Positions 1 to 11,465 of a stretch of DNA of 64,000 bases are shown piece by piece (position 1 is the first letter of the stretch; each line of letters starts with the position of its first letter). The DNA is from Erpobdella octoculata (Eukaryota > Annelida > Clitellata > Hirudinida > Erpobdellidae), in assembly GCA_963978895.1 (NCBI GenBank), contig OZ022239.1, positions 32,432,473 through 32,496,472 on the forward strand. Direction: 5' to 3'. A program made the position numbers and the translations under genes. A model generated the notes under the pieces. It saw only the letters and a program-made list of their open reading frames with translations. It ran no database searches and was not told where the DNA came from.

Positions 1-906
1 GCAATTCGCAGAGGATATAGTTTTGAAAGTAAGGCTTATTCTCAATCATCGATGAGAGTTTTCAGTTCTGAAGAAGAGCTTCAATTGACAAAGTATTTAA
101 TACATGTCTCAAAAATGGGTTATGGGTTGAGTGACTAAAGAAGAAGTTCAAACTCCCAACAGCTCTATGGTCGTTGTCGAACCCCGTGGATCAGAGTTAT
201 CGGCAACGCTTTAGATGATCCGCCCTTTTCCGAAAGCTGCAGCTCGCAAACGAGGTGGGGGTCGGAAGAAACTGTCTTCTACCATATTGACAGAGGATAA
301 AGTTTTGGCTGATTTTTTGAAATTTGTATACAAAAATAAAGACACCGAAAAGGCCAAATTTTTATCTAAAGATAAAGGGATTTGTGAGGCTGATATGGAT
401 CAGATTGTTGTAAAACTAGGAGATCCAATCCTTCAAAAATCTAAGCGCAGAAATGGACATATAAATTTTTTTTTTGACTTTTCAGCATATAGTCTTGGTT
501 TATAGGCTACAACTTTTCAATAAAATGACAAAATTTTTTTTTTATTTTTTAATTAACATTAATAAAGATTTTTCTGTGAAATAAAATATTTTGGCTCACC
601 ATTTCTTGAGAATTGTGTCTTCTATAATAAAAATTGCATGAGTGGCCATTGAGTACTTGGGGGTGGCCATTCAATACTACCAGGTTGTACTGAATGGCCA
701 GCCAGAAATTTTGGAAGAGGTTGCGTTATTTATCGTTTTTTATAAAATTGTTATAATTTGAAAGGTTTTAATGAGCGGTTTTCAGTAGTGGAATGTTTTT
801 GCTTTCATTATGTAAAAAATATGCATTTCTATCACTTATAGTTTTTTTGTATGATTGATTTGAATAAAAGTGTAAAATTGTGTGGCCATTTGGTACTACT
901 CTCCCC
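1..906 (+). pseudogene. pogo/Tigger-like transposon relic, 3' part
   Basis: Two pieces of a pogo/Tigger/Jerky-type transposase remain. Bases 1-138 read through a helix-turn-helix-like stretch (FSSEEELQL...MGYGLSD) that ends in a stop. Bases 215-505 carry the late transposase motif IRPFPKAAARKRGGGRKK followed by a charged tail. The DDE core between them is missing, so the copy is dead. The right end is probably at 906: bases 882-906 (GTGGCCATTTGGTACTACT then CTCCCC) are followed by TA, the target duplication expected for this superfamily, and resemble the ends of the small element at 2757-2881. The left end lies outside the window. Superfamily assignment rests on the FPKA/RKRGGGRKK motif and the TA-flanked end. 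Confidence 0.55.
664..700. repeat. 10-bp hairpin inside the pogo-like relic
   Basis: TGGCCATTCA at 664-673 is repeated in perfect inverted form at 691-700 with a 17-base loop. The same GGCCATT core occurs in the terminal repeat at 882-906, so this is probably subterminal transposon sequence. Confidence 0.6.
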
Positions 907-909
907 TAT

Positions 910-1204
910 ATAGTATTACAAGGTTTGAATTTGTATAATATGAATTTTAGAGAAAAAATGACTTTTATCTAGCAAAAAGGATTTTCTGATAAATCAATTA
1001 TTCAGATTAGAAATGACAAATATTTGTTTTCATTTCAAGTTGCTGATGAAAGTAAACACCCTTTAGCAATTTTTGATTGAAAACAATTTGTACAAAACAT
1101 GCTGAATACAATTTTAATGTAAAAGTACAAAATCTGATTTTTACATTTTTACAGGTTGGCAAAACGGTAACAAGATAGAAGTAAACTTTGTAAAAATAAA
1201 CTGA
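910..1204 (+). pseudogene. class A PAN-ILEI gene relic (exons 3 and 4)
   Basis: Bases 912-1051 match the second half of exon 3 of the class A genes of the cluster (KSIIQIRNDKY..FQVA), and 1155-1204 match exon 4 (WQNGNKIEVNFVKIN then stop), with the intron and its TTTTTACAG acceptor preserved. A TAG replaces the conserved Trp codon of the WQKG motif, so the copy is broken. Its left edge abuts the pogo-like element end at 906, so the transposon probably inserted into or next to this exon. Exons 1 and 2 are not in the window. Confidence 0.85.
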
Positions 1205-2756
1205 AAAATACAACGATGGTAAACTTGAATATTTGTTTCTCTGAACCAGAAGGGGCAATCTTATAGGCGGGTGTTTTAAATGGCAAAACCAATTTAACAA
1301 TTCATTTTTAAATTAAGTTATTTGTTTAAAAATGGTTTATCTTGATCACCTTAATTTGACTCTACAATTTTTGCAGGGAGGGGATAAGTGGCTATAAACG
1401 TTTGAGTGAAATATCTTGACGTAGTATAGGGCTCTCAAAAGGTAGAAGTGGGCACACCCCAAAAATGTTCCCAGAAATGTAAAGGGGAACTTTTTGAAGT
1501 TTGAGTGTGTTTCTTCTATAGTAAGGTAGGTTTCGTGTGACGTTGAATGGGCCCCTGAAACGTTTCATAAAAAACAACTTAGAAATTTTTTGTGAAACGT
1601 GTCTCTGCGACTACCCCCCGGATGAATAATTGAAAGAAATACAAAATAACGATCAAATGTGTGAACAACAGGTTGCCAATTCACCTGTTAAGAATGCCGT
1701 TGCTGTGAAAATAGGCGAACTAGCTAAAGTCTGCTATAAAATCAAGACCCAGCAGTCTCAAGTTTGCCACGAGCTTCAGCGTCTCCAGCAAGCAGTTGCA
1801 GCCAGCCAAATAAATCTGCCAGTACATTCGATGCCGTCGAAACCCGGTGCCTGCCGATTGTCCGTGCATGGCTAAAAAGACTTCTAGAACTCTGGCAATA
1901 GAGCAAAAACAACGTTATGCAAGAAGCAGCGGCAGTGGTAAGCCGTTGAGGTCTCATTTTGCTGTTTGCTTGTTTTGTGCTTGCTAAACAAAACTTAATA
2001 TTTTCAGAAATTAATCACACATGTTTTTTAGCGATGCAAAGATCCGCCATGTATGCTTAACCCGCCATATATGTTCATAGTTTAAAAATTTTTTTTGATA
2101 AATTAACAAAGAAACGTGGAAACTATAGCCTTAGATTAGTATTTTTATAATTTTTTGTTCTTTGTATTTACAAATTTCTCACAAATTCATAAAAAGTTTT
2201 ACTTATCAATTTCACGACAATTCTTATTTATTTATTTATTTTTTTCTAAATCATTAGAAGAAAATGACTGCGATAGAGTACCGGCTAATAAACCGCGACC
2301 CTGCCCACCAAGAGAAACCGAACATAAGTCATGCCACCAGCAGACGTCAGAGGCGAGGACTGATCTACAGAGTTCAAGGAAAACTTTCTATTCACAAGCC
2401 GTACATGAAAATGGTAAAAAAACTAAACTTTAATTTTGGTAAAGTGTTTGATTTCGAATAAAATTTTTAAATCATTTAATTAAAACAGTTTTTTGTCAGT
2501 CCTAAGAGATATTTGTTCTTTAAATATTTGTTTGTTAATCTATTTTGCTGATGCTGCGCATTGTTCGTTTTTAGCTATGTTGACTGAGCTTTTTTATGAT
2601 TCACCAATAACGATGATGTTTAAAACCAGAAGTATACTTTTTAACTTGCTTAAACTCAGTACATCTTTGAAGATGAAGATGATGTGCCTGTATTTGTGTG
2701 TGTTTTATGTGTGTGTATGAATTATTACTAGTGTTTTAAAGAGTGATGTGGAGGTA
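1205..2756. other. AT-rich stretch without a recognised gene
   Basis: No known family was recognised. Two short plus-strand ORFs are open: 1630-1875 (81 codons, Gln-rich, possibly coiled) and 2155-2461 (two overlapping frames). A pyrimidine tract and TAG precede the ATG at 2264, so 2264-2461 could be a terminal exon, but nothing else supports it. These could be chance ORFs. Confidence 0.3.
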
Positions 2757-2881
2757 GGGGAGACAGGTACTGAATGGACAACAATTTCATGAAATGCGCT
2801 TAAAAATTCATAATAAATTACATAGATTTTGTAAATATTTTAATGACAAATATACGCGGTCCATTTAGAACTAGTTTCTCC
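2757..2881. mobile_element. 125-bp MITE of pogo type with TA target duplication
   Basis: The element begins GGGGAGACAGGTACTGAAT at 2757 and ends in a degenerate inverted copy (ATTTAGAACTAGTTTCTCC, to 2881). TA dinucleotides flank it at 2755-2756 and 2882-2883. The ends resemble the right end of the pogo-like relic at 882-906 (AATGGCC/AATGGAC next to GGGGAGA), so it is probably a deletion derivative of a related family. It has no coding capacity. Confidence 0.6.
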
Positions 2882-3247
2882 TAATGTAGTACCGATTCCA
2901 GCCTTAAAGGGAGAATGAAGTACAAGCGCTAAAAGTAAAAGGAGTTGGCTAACTACTTTACTGTAAACAATTTTACTCTCTCGATTTGACTAAAATCTGA
3001 GCAGGCACATTTTTGGTTTGTTCATTGAACGGCGCTGCTAAATTACTAATGGAACTGTCAAAAACGTGATAGGAGTTGAAGGTCTTGAAATCTGTTATCA
3101 TGATCGAGATCCATGATCCTATAATCAGGGGCAATACCAGGAAATAAAAAATTGCAGACACATTTCTGCTCAACAAGTTTTATTGCTTGTATACAAGTTG
3201 ACTAGTTTACTTTAAAAAAACACTCATTTTTAATTTTAAACTCAGCA

Positions 3248-4604
3248 TCAAGATATCAAATGAGAAAAGAATTGGAGAGGCATGCTGTCTCTTGCGACAG
3301 AGTGGGCAAAGAAGGACTGAGCTCGGAACTCCTGTTCACCTGTGATGTCTTCATAGAAAACCTCATAAACATGAACGACAGAATGATCCTCGGCATAGGT
3401 CTTAAGTGCCCAATCTAAATTCGTTGGTCTTAATTGATTTGTATGCCTTTTTTTAATCCTTCTGTCAATCTCAACTTCGTAAACCGTTTTTCCAATTCTT
3501 TTTAAAATCTTCCCTGGTATCCATCTGGGATGGTTTGGATTTTTATAATCTCTAGCGTACACCGCATCTTGTTCTTTAAAAACTCTCGGTCTTGCCCCAT
3601 TCCTTTTGTCAAACTGTCTCTTCATGCAAGATTTTTTTTCTGAATACTTTTCGTCTTTTTTAGTACTTAGTTGTAAGTCTGATATTGGTGTTTTAATTTG
3701 TCTCCCCAAAAAATTTTCTGCCGGAGATTTTTGATGAGGACTAGATGGGCATGGTGTAGATCTATAACACAATAAAAACTTTTGCACCAATTCCTCGGTA
3801 ATTCCTTCACCTTTTAGCTTTTGTATGGTTCTTTTGAAAGTATCAACAAATCTTTCTGCTTGACCATTACTTTGTGGATGAAAGGGAGGTATTCGGATAT
3901 GACTGATAAATTTTGACTGACAAAATCTTTCAAATTCCATAGAAGTAAACTGTGTTCCGTTATCTGATACCAATGTCTTGGGAAATCTATACTGAACAAA
4001 CATTCTGTTCAGCTCGCGAATTGTCGTTGTTGAGGTAGCCGCACTCATTTGTATTATTTCTGGCCATTTTGAAAATGCGTCCACAACAACCAGAAACATT
4101 GAATTCTCCATTGGTCCCGCAAAATCAATGTGAATTCTCTCCCAGGCCTGTGGTTCAGGCCATGGTGACAACGTGTTTTTTATAGGCATTTTAGCTGCTT
4201 TTTGACATGCATCACAGGTTTTCACCATACTTTCAATATCTCTATCGATTCCATGCCAATACACCGGCTGTCTGGCCAGCATTTTCATTCTCGCTATTCC
4301 TGGATGACCCTGATGTAGCATCCTCAATATACGCTGTTGCAGTTTTTTTTGGAATTACTGCTTTTACACCCATAAATAGAATGCCAGCATGTAAAGTCAA
4401 ATCAGTTGCTTTACTTTGAAATGCATTCCAGTTTGATCCAGGTTTAACTTTTGGCCAAAATCTCTTTTTAATGATCTCACTTAACTCTCTGAGTTCAGAG
4501 CCTTCTTCTGTCATAATTTGAATATCTTTCTTACTAACAGGTAATTGTCTCATCGTATCCTCTTGTATCATTGTGATGTCTTCGTTTACACCTGCTATTA
4601 TCAA
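3248..4604 (-). pseudogene. Gypsy integrase (frameshifted)
   Basis: The segment 4604-4242 carries the linker after RNase H. After a frameshift near 4330 the segment 4327-3248 holds the integrase: an HHCC-like zinc module (LHQGHPG ... CDACQ) and a catalytic core with Asp in HIDFAGP, Asp in VSDNGTQF and Glu in NGQAERF. The last two are separated by 35 residues, the canonical DD35E spacing. A C-terminal domain with IPGKILKRIGKTVYEVE follows. The catalytic core is uninterrupted even though the polyprotein upstream is not. Confidence 0.9.
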
Positions 4605-4724
4605 ATCCTCATTTCCTGTTGTTTTTTTTAAATCAATGAGTCTTGATAAGGCATCAACTTGACCAAAATTTGCTGTTCGTCGATATTCGATCTCAAAATC
4701 ATAAGCTAAGAGTATCAGTTCCCA

Positions 4725-6125
4725 TCAATGCAGTATGTTTGCAGCGTGTGCAGATATTCCTTTCTTTGAACCAAATACTGATAAGAGAGTCTTGTGATCG
4801 GTCAATAGCGTAAACCGCCTTCCATAAACAAATCTATGGAATTTTCTTACTGCAAAAACTAGGGTTGAAGCTTCCTTTTCTATTTGGCCGTAATTCTTTT
4901 CTGCTTGGGTCAGCGCACGGCCTGCATGAGCGACTGCTTTTTCTGTTCCATTAAGAAATCGGTGTGAAATCACTGCTCCAAGTCCGTATTCACATGCATC
5001 AGCAGCTATTCCGATGTCTCTTTTGGGAGCATAATGCGTCAGCAATAAATTTGATTGCAACACCTTCTTAAGACTTGTGATAGATTCCTGGTGTACTTTT
5101 AACCATTCAAACCTCTCATTTTTTTTCAGGTCATCTAGTAGGCCTCTCATTTGTCTCATCTTTGGTACAAAAACAGAATAGTAACTAACCATATCCAAAA
5201 ACGATTTTAACTGTTTTCTGTCTTTTGGTGGGGGCATTTCTACAATTGCTGTTATTTTTTCTGGGTCTGGTTTCCGGCCTTCTTTGCTGATAATATGACC
5301 TAGAAATTTAATCTCCTTCTTGGCAAAAGAACACTTGTCCATCTTGACTCTAAATCCAAAATCTGAAATCCGTTTGAATAGTTCAAAAACATTCATATTG
5401 TGTTCTTCCAATGTTGTGCCGGTCACAATTACATCGTCCAGGTAAGCCGCACAACCTTTTAACCCTGAAATTAAATTATCCATTGTTTTCTGGAAAATAC
5501 CTGGTGCACTTTTTACTCCAAAGGGAAGTCTCTGGTACTGATATAGACTTTTAGGAGTGTTTATCGTAACGAGCTCTTTTGACGATTTGTCCATTTCCAA
5601 CTGTAGATATGCATCAGCAAAATCTACTTGAGTAAACCAAGCTCCTTGGTTTAATTTTGAAAAAATTTCATCCGGTGTTGGAAGTGGATGTTGGTGCATC
5701 TCAAGCGCGTCGTTAAGGCCTGTTATAAAATCAGCACAGATGCGCACCGTTCCGCTTTTCTTTGGAACAACCACAATCGGTGCCGCCCAGTGACTGTATT
5801 CAACTCTTTTAAGAACTCCTTCATTGACTAGTCTTTCAAGTTCTCTAATGGTTATTTCTTCGTAAGCAAAATGTAATTTTCGTGGTCTGCAAAATTTTGG
5901 CTGGGACTCTGACTTAAGGAGCAATCTTGCCTTTATTTTACTGCAATGGCCCAATTCTTCTTTGAAAACATTTGGAAACTCTGTTTTTAAACGAACAGCT
6001 AAACTGTTTTCTTTCTGCGAAGACTTTTCTGCAACAGAACAACAGATTGCATCAAACGCTTTTATCATTGGTGGAAGTTGATCCATCCATTCAATTCCTA
6101 GAAGTTGTGTTGTATTTTTGGCCAC
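4725..6125 (-). pseudogene. Gypsy reverse transcriptase and RNase H
   Basis: This is an open segment of 466 codons. Reverse transcriptase motifs are in order: VPKKSGTVRICADF, the first catalytic Asp in TQVDFADAYLQLEMD, LPFGVKSAPGIFQ, and the active site YLDDVIV. RNase H follows with IAADACEYGLGAV, a Glu in the next helix and LLTDHKTL. It ends at a TGA (near 4725) where the family normally continues through the RNase H tail; the same frame reopens immediately with WELILLAYDFEIEYRR. That stop is best read as a nonsense mutation. Confidence 0.9.
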
Positions 6126-6134
6126 AAAACAGCG

Positions 6135-7452
6135 TCAATTGCCTGTGAATCCTGCGCACGAAAATTTGGTTTGAAATTCACCTAGTACTTGAATTTCAGT
6201 ACCGTTTGCCGCACCAATTTTTGTTGTTGCCTTATCTAGCCTTGGTGAACCAATTTTCACCCAAGTTTTTGTACTGATGATTGTGACATCGGCTCCGGAG
6301 TCCAGTTGCATCCTAATTTCGACATCACCAAATTTCACCGTGGTGTATCTTCTATTGGCTGCTATAATTGTTCGCTTGCCGGAAATTGTCTTGACTTGCC
6401 GTATTTCGTGTCGTCTATACGACAGACCTGGACTCCTTCTTAAGTTGGGACTTCTTTTTCTACTGAAAAGTCTTTTGGGACTTCTATCATCAGTTCTGCA
6501 GTTGGCAGCAAAATGTCCCAGTTTTCCACAGCGAAAACAAACATTTTTGTTTACGGGTGAATCCCGGATTTCTTGGCTGGAAATTTTTGTAGGTGATCTT
6601 TCTGAATCGTGATTAACCTTACTAACTAAGGTTTCTGAAATCATTTGTTTTGTATGTAACAGTTTTATCCTTTCAAATTCTTCAATAAGCTCTTCCAGTG
6701 AGCACTCTTGTTCTACCCTGAGCAGTAATTTGTGCTTGATGTTTAAATAATTCGGATCCTTCAATCCCCATATAAAATGTAAGCACATACTGGCTTCTTT
6801 TGTGAAATTTTCCCATTGTGCTTCGTTGCACAGCCTGTTGTTCACCCTTGTGTCGAATGCCCTGAAAGTCTCTGAGTCCCTTATTTGGACGTTTTCAAAA
6901 TCAAGCCGTCTTTGATGAATGCTTTTTTTATTACCTAACAGTTTTTCTAGCCAACCTTTTGTCTCCTCATAGCTTAGACTTTCGATTGTTTTCGGCAATA
7001 TACTACCCTTAAGTAGTGTGTATTCGTTTTGTTAAAGCTTCCCGGTCAGAGTTGCTTTTTTTTTTTAAATCGCTCATTGATTCGCCTCCGACTGATTGAA
7101 CAGCTTCTTCAAATCGCCCAATCCAATCAGTGAATGTAAAGCCTTGATCTGGATCGTAAACAAATTGCTCAATTCGTTTGTAGAGGTCTGGTCTTACTTC
7201 GACGGATCTATTGTCCTGTATCATTGAGATTAACTGAAGAAATTTTTTTTCAGTTTCTTCTTCTTCAATTCTCTTTTCTTCTTTTTTTCGAGCTTCCCTC
7301 TCAAGTTTTTCTTTTTTTTCAATTCTCTTTTCTTCTTTTTCTCGAGTCTCTTTTTCAAGTTTATCTTGCTTTTCTCGAGCTTCCCTCTCAAGTTTCTCTT
7401 CCATTAGAAACTTAAGCAATTGTGCTATGTTTGAATCTTGGTCCTTTGACAT
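6135..7452 (-). pseudogene. Gypsy gag and start of protease (frameshifted)
   Basis: The likely start is the ATG at 7452 (MSKDQDSNIAQ), just downstream of the primer-binding site. The first segment (to 7009) is a Lys/Glu-rich coiled-coil region. After a frameshift the second segment (6998-6135) holds the capsid-like part and a CCHC zinc knuckle (CFRCGKLGHFAANC). An aspartic protease follows with active-site motif LDSGADVTI. The frame closes with TGA inside the protease; the next segment continues in the same frame with the expected protease C-terminus (LLGIEWM). The product would package the element RNA and mature its proteins, but this copy cannot make it. Confidence 0.85.
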
Positions 7453-7689
7453 CCTGGTCGCCAATTGTTATATCTTTATTATTCTGATTAAGTGATAATA
7501 ATAATAATCTAACTATTGTGGTTGCTAAACACTTATTAGATCTTATTGATTATTAATGAAATTATTATTTTTTTTTTTTTTTTTTTTTTTATTACAGTTT
7601 ATAGTCTTTTACACCATGTGTTTTAAGACGCGAAAACAAAATCAAAATGAAAAAAATACTTATTTACATTAAATAATTTTTCTCTATAT

Positions 7690-10600
7690 TTACAGTTCTT
7701 TAGGATTATTTTGTATCCATTTATATATGATGTCGTGGCATATTTCCGAGTTCAGTATGGTTTGGAGTGTAGTTGGTTTTTGGATCCTTTTACAAAAGTT
7801 CCCAAGTTCCATTCCTAGTTGTGTCGTTTCTTCGCAGTGCAGCAACCAGTGCTCGATTGTTTCCTCTGTTCCGCAGGTTTCGCACAAACCTGTCTCATGA
7901 AGATTCATTCTCTTCAAATTTTGTTTCAGCCGACACTTTCCAAGTCGGAGTCGGGAAATGATGACTTCCTTTTTTCTGTTTGTTGTCTTGAATTTAATTT
8001 TATTTGAGACTTTTTTTTCGAGAGACCAGTAGTGTCGACTTTCTTGAGCAGAGTCCCATCTGGTCTGCCATTCGTTCAAAAGCTCTCTGCGTATTGTTCT
8101 TTTTATGTCAAATATCTCTGGCATAATCTCAATCTCTATTTCGGGATATTTGGTGGCTTCTTTGGCAAGGCAGTCTGCCATTTCATTTCCACGTATGCCC
8201 ACGTGGCTAGGTACCCAAATCAGGGTAATTGTTTTCCCTTCTTTTGAGAGGTTGAATGCTAGTGTTAGGACTGATTCCACAAGAGCAGATTTTTGAGCAT
8301 TTGCGGAATTTTTCAATGATATCATAGAGCTATATGAATCCGTAAATAGGGCTATTTTATGTGGACCGTCTGGTTGTGCCATCCACTCCAAGCCGCATTT
8401 TATAGCTGTTAGCTCAGCCGTATAAATACTAAAGTCATTCGTGACTCTCTTAGATATTTTCATATCTTTTTCCGGGATATAAATTCCCACAGCTGCTACA
8501 TTGTCTATCTTAGATGCATCTGTGTACATATGTGTCGAATCTGTATATGTAGCAATCAGTTCCTTAGCTCTTTGGACAATTGACGGATCATCCTTCTTTA
8601 ACCCCACCAGCCCTTCGTTAAAAAGAGGTGGAATAAGTTTCCATGGTGGAGTTAAAGAAGGAGTTAAGGGGACTGGATTGAATTTGTCAACTATTTTGTT
8701 CAATGCCGCTGTTCTTTTGGCTGCTGGATGTTCAGCTTCTTTCACTTTTCTGTGAAAGAACCATCGCCATTTAACTCCTTCTTGTCTTCTGGGGGGTACA
8801 AAAACGTCTTTTGTCGGATGGTTTGGAATGATCTTGGTTTTAGTGGCAAGGTTTGTAATTAACATCTTTCGTCGTATATCGAGTGGAGGATCTCCGCATT
8901 CTATTTGTAGAGCGGCCAAACTGGTTCCAACCATTGCCCCGCAAGCTGTTTTTAAGGCACTATATTGGATTTTCTCGAGTCTTTGTTTTTGAGATTCTGA
9001 TGTACTGTCAAATGCTTCGCAGCCAAACTCCATCACTGACCGTATGGCGCATCGGTAGAAAAGCATCAGTGTTTCTTTGCCGCATCCCCAGCTTTGTCCT
9101 GTTAGGCATCGCATGATATTTAATCTTTTTTTGCAACGATCAACGATCTTATCAATGTGTTTTTTCCAGGTTAATTTTGAGTCAAATATTATACCGAGAA
9201 ATGTAGCTTCGCTCTTCCAGCTGATTTTTTTGTCATCCATACAAATAGGTAGGGAATTTGTTCGGGATTTATTGTATTTTGTAAAACAGACTGCTACCGA
9301 TTTCTCGGTTGACAGTTTGAATCCCCAATTGAGGAAGAATGTTTGGATTTCGTTTAATCGAGTCTGTAAGCAGTTTCGCATAGTATGTGGGTCTTTTCCT
9401 GAAATCCATATTGCTACATCGTCCGCAAATATAGATGTCCGAATTCCATGGATTTCTTGACAAGGGATGTCGCTCATCCTAACACTGAACAAAAGGGGGC
9501 TCAGGACAGAACCCTGCGGGGTACCATTTTCCAGCAATACCGGGTCTGACAACGTGGATCCCACACGAACCATGGCCTCTCGATTATTCAAGAAGCTATG
9601 GATTTATTTTAAAATCTTTCCTCTGACACCAAGCTTTTCAAGCTTCAACAAAAGCCCCTCTCGCCACATTAGATCGAAGGCTTTTTCTAAGTCCAGAAAG
9701 ACCACCAGTGTCCCACCCTTATTCCACATCGAGCGTTTAATATCGTTTTGTAGTCTAAGGATGTGATCTGTGCATCCTCTTCCTTTTCTAAAGCCTGATT
9801 GTTCACGATTTAAGAGATTATTTTGCTCCAGGTAGAACCTTAACCGATTTGCAATAATTCTTTCAGTAATCTTGCACAATGAAGATGTTAGGGAAATGGG
9901 TCGATATGAGTTGGTGTCTGCAAAATTTTTTCCCGGTTTTAGTAGCGGAACAATTATGGATTGCTTCCATAGTTTTGCTACCTCTCCTTTGGACCAAGAT
10001 AAGTTTATAAGATCCAAGAGCTTATTGAGACCTATCTCGTCAATTTGTCTTAGCATCTCATAGCAGAGATTGTCTGGACCTGGAGATTTGCCGTTTGCAC
10101 TCTGCATCAGAGCTTCCGTAAATTCTTTTAAGGAAATTTCTGTGTTTAAATCATGTGGGTCGTTTTCGCAAGAAAAGCCAGATCTGATGGTAAAGGTAAT
10201 TTCTCTTGTCAGAGCCTCTTTCCTTTGAATAAATCTTAGGTCAAGATTTTTGTCTGATGAGTTTTTTGCGATGGCAGTTGCTAACGCATTCGCTTTGTCT
10301 TTGTCAGAATAAGCGGTTTCATTTTCACTCAGTTTCAGCGCTGGAACGTTAAAACCTGCATGTGTGTGGACCATATTTTTCACCGCTTTCCACATGATAG
10401 TCTGACTAGAGTGTGAGTTAAGAGAGCTACAGAATGTTCGCCAATGGTTCTCTTTTGCTGTCCTCACTATCTTCTGTGCGATTTGTTTGAGTTTTCGATA
10501 CCGTTCAAAGCCAGTCGTAGTATACTCTTTCCACCATGGTACTGGCCTAAGTCCTGATCGTCTTCCATTTTTGGTTGGTATTGATGCTATGGCTGCTTTG

Positions 10601-11417
10601 TTCAGACCTTGCGTTAACAGGTTTGTTGCTTCGTCAACATTTGTGAAAGTTTGGAGTTCATTGAACATTCCTGTTGAAAGCCGTCGGTATTTGTACCAAT
10701 CGGCTTTCTCCAGGTTCCATACCTTTCTGTTGTTTACCTCGTAATTAACATTTTTATTTAGTGTGATCAAAACCGGGTAGTGGTCACTGCCCAGATTTTC
10801 ATCTAACACCTTACACAAGGCTTTTTGAGATAAAGAAGGAGAGCACATTGCTAAATCTATAGGAGTTGTCCTTCCGCTGGGAGTCAGGTGGGTACCTGAT
10901 CCGGAAAAAGGGCAACAAGGCCATACTGATCCAACAATTTCTCAATTAATTTTCCTCTGTTATCTGAAGTTTCAGCACCGAAAACAACAGAGTATGCATT
11001 GAAGTCACCTAATACAATTGAGTTGGTATAACTGAATGACTTTTCCAGTGTAGTTAGCAGTGTTTGATGATTGGCATTTGGTGGAACGTATGCATTGATA
11101 ATGGTGATGTTTGATCCCTTTTCAGAAGAAATGGTCACAAGTAGTGACTCATATTCGTTTTGTTCTATGGTTTGCGAGGTGTATGAGATGCCTTCTCGGA
11201 GGAGTGTTGCGACCCCTCCTCCTTGATGGCGACCTCTATCCAGCCTGACAATATTATATCCTGAAATACTGAAGTTATTGCCCTCTTTCAGCCATGTTTC
11301 CTGCAGGGCAATGATGTCGGGAACCTTCTCCATTTTTTTGATAAAAATATTTAGTTCGTTGACTCTTGCACGAATACTTTGACAGTTCCACTGTAAAATG
11401 GTAATGTTGTTGTCCAT
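7690..11417 (-). pseudogene. Jockey-like LINE ORF2: endonuclease, RT, RNase H
   Basis: The first ATG of the ORF2 frame is at 11417 (MDNNITILQWNCQSI). The APE-type endonuclease has IIALQETW and VLGDFNA; the frame then shifts and continues with GSDHYPVL. The reverse transcriptase (10848-7690) has SYRPISLTS, GSVLSPLLFS and the active site FADDVAIW, interrupted by one TAA near 9602. An RNase H domain follows (MYTDASK, YTAELTAI, LFTDSYSSM, ADCLAKEA), then a C-terminal CCHC-like cluster (CETCGTEETIEHWLLHC). An RNase H in ORF2 is found in parts of the I/Jockey group. With two lesions this copy cannot make full-length ORF2 protein. Confidence 0.9.
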
Positions 11418-11465
11418 GTTCGGTTTTTTGAACTGTTTTATATCGTTTTCTAGAGGATTCAAATT

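Larger units (their letters stand above)
3248..7566 (-). mobile_element. Gypsy-type LTR retrotransposon, degraded
   Basis: Read on the minus strand the order is gag, protease, reverse transcriptase, RNase H, integrase, which is the Gypsy order. A primer-binding-like TGGCGACCAGGATGTCA sits at 7449-7465 just before gag. The sequence between it and 7566 contains AATAAA and is probably the end of the 5' LTR. The rest of that LTR was displaced beyond the Jockey-like LINE inserted at 7567. No matching 3' LTR was found below 3248, so the element seems truncated there. Lesions: frameshift between 7009 and 6998, TGA near 6133, TGA near 4725, and a frameshift near 4330 at a T-run. Confidence 0.85.

Noticed and set aside
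1630..1875. 81-codon Gln-rich ORF
   Set aside because: No family recognised, no splice or start support, and the opposite strand is also open; kept only as a note in the regional entry.
3248..7464. Search for a 3' LTR of the Gypsy element between 1.2 and 3.2 kb
   Set aside because: No stretch there matches the presumed LTR end at 7466-7566, so no LTR pair was claimed.
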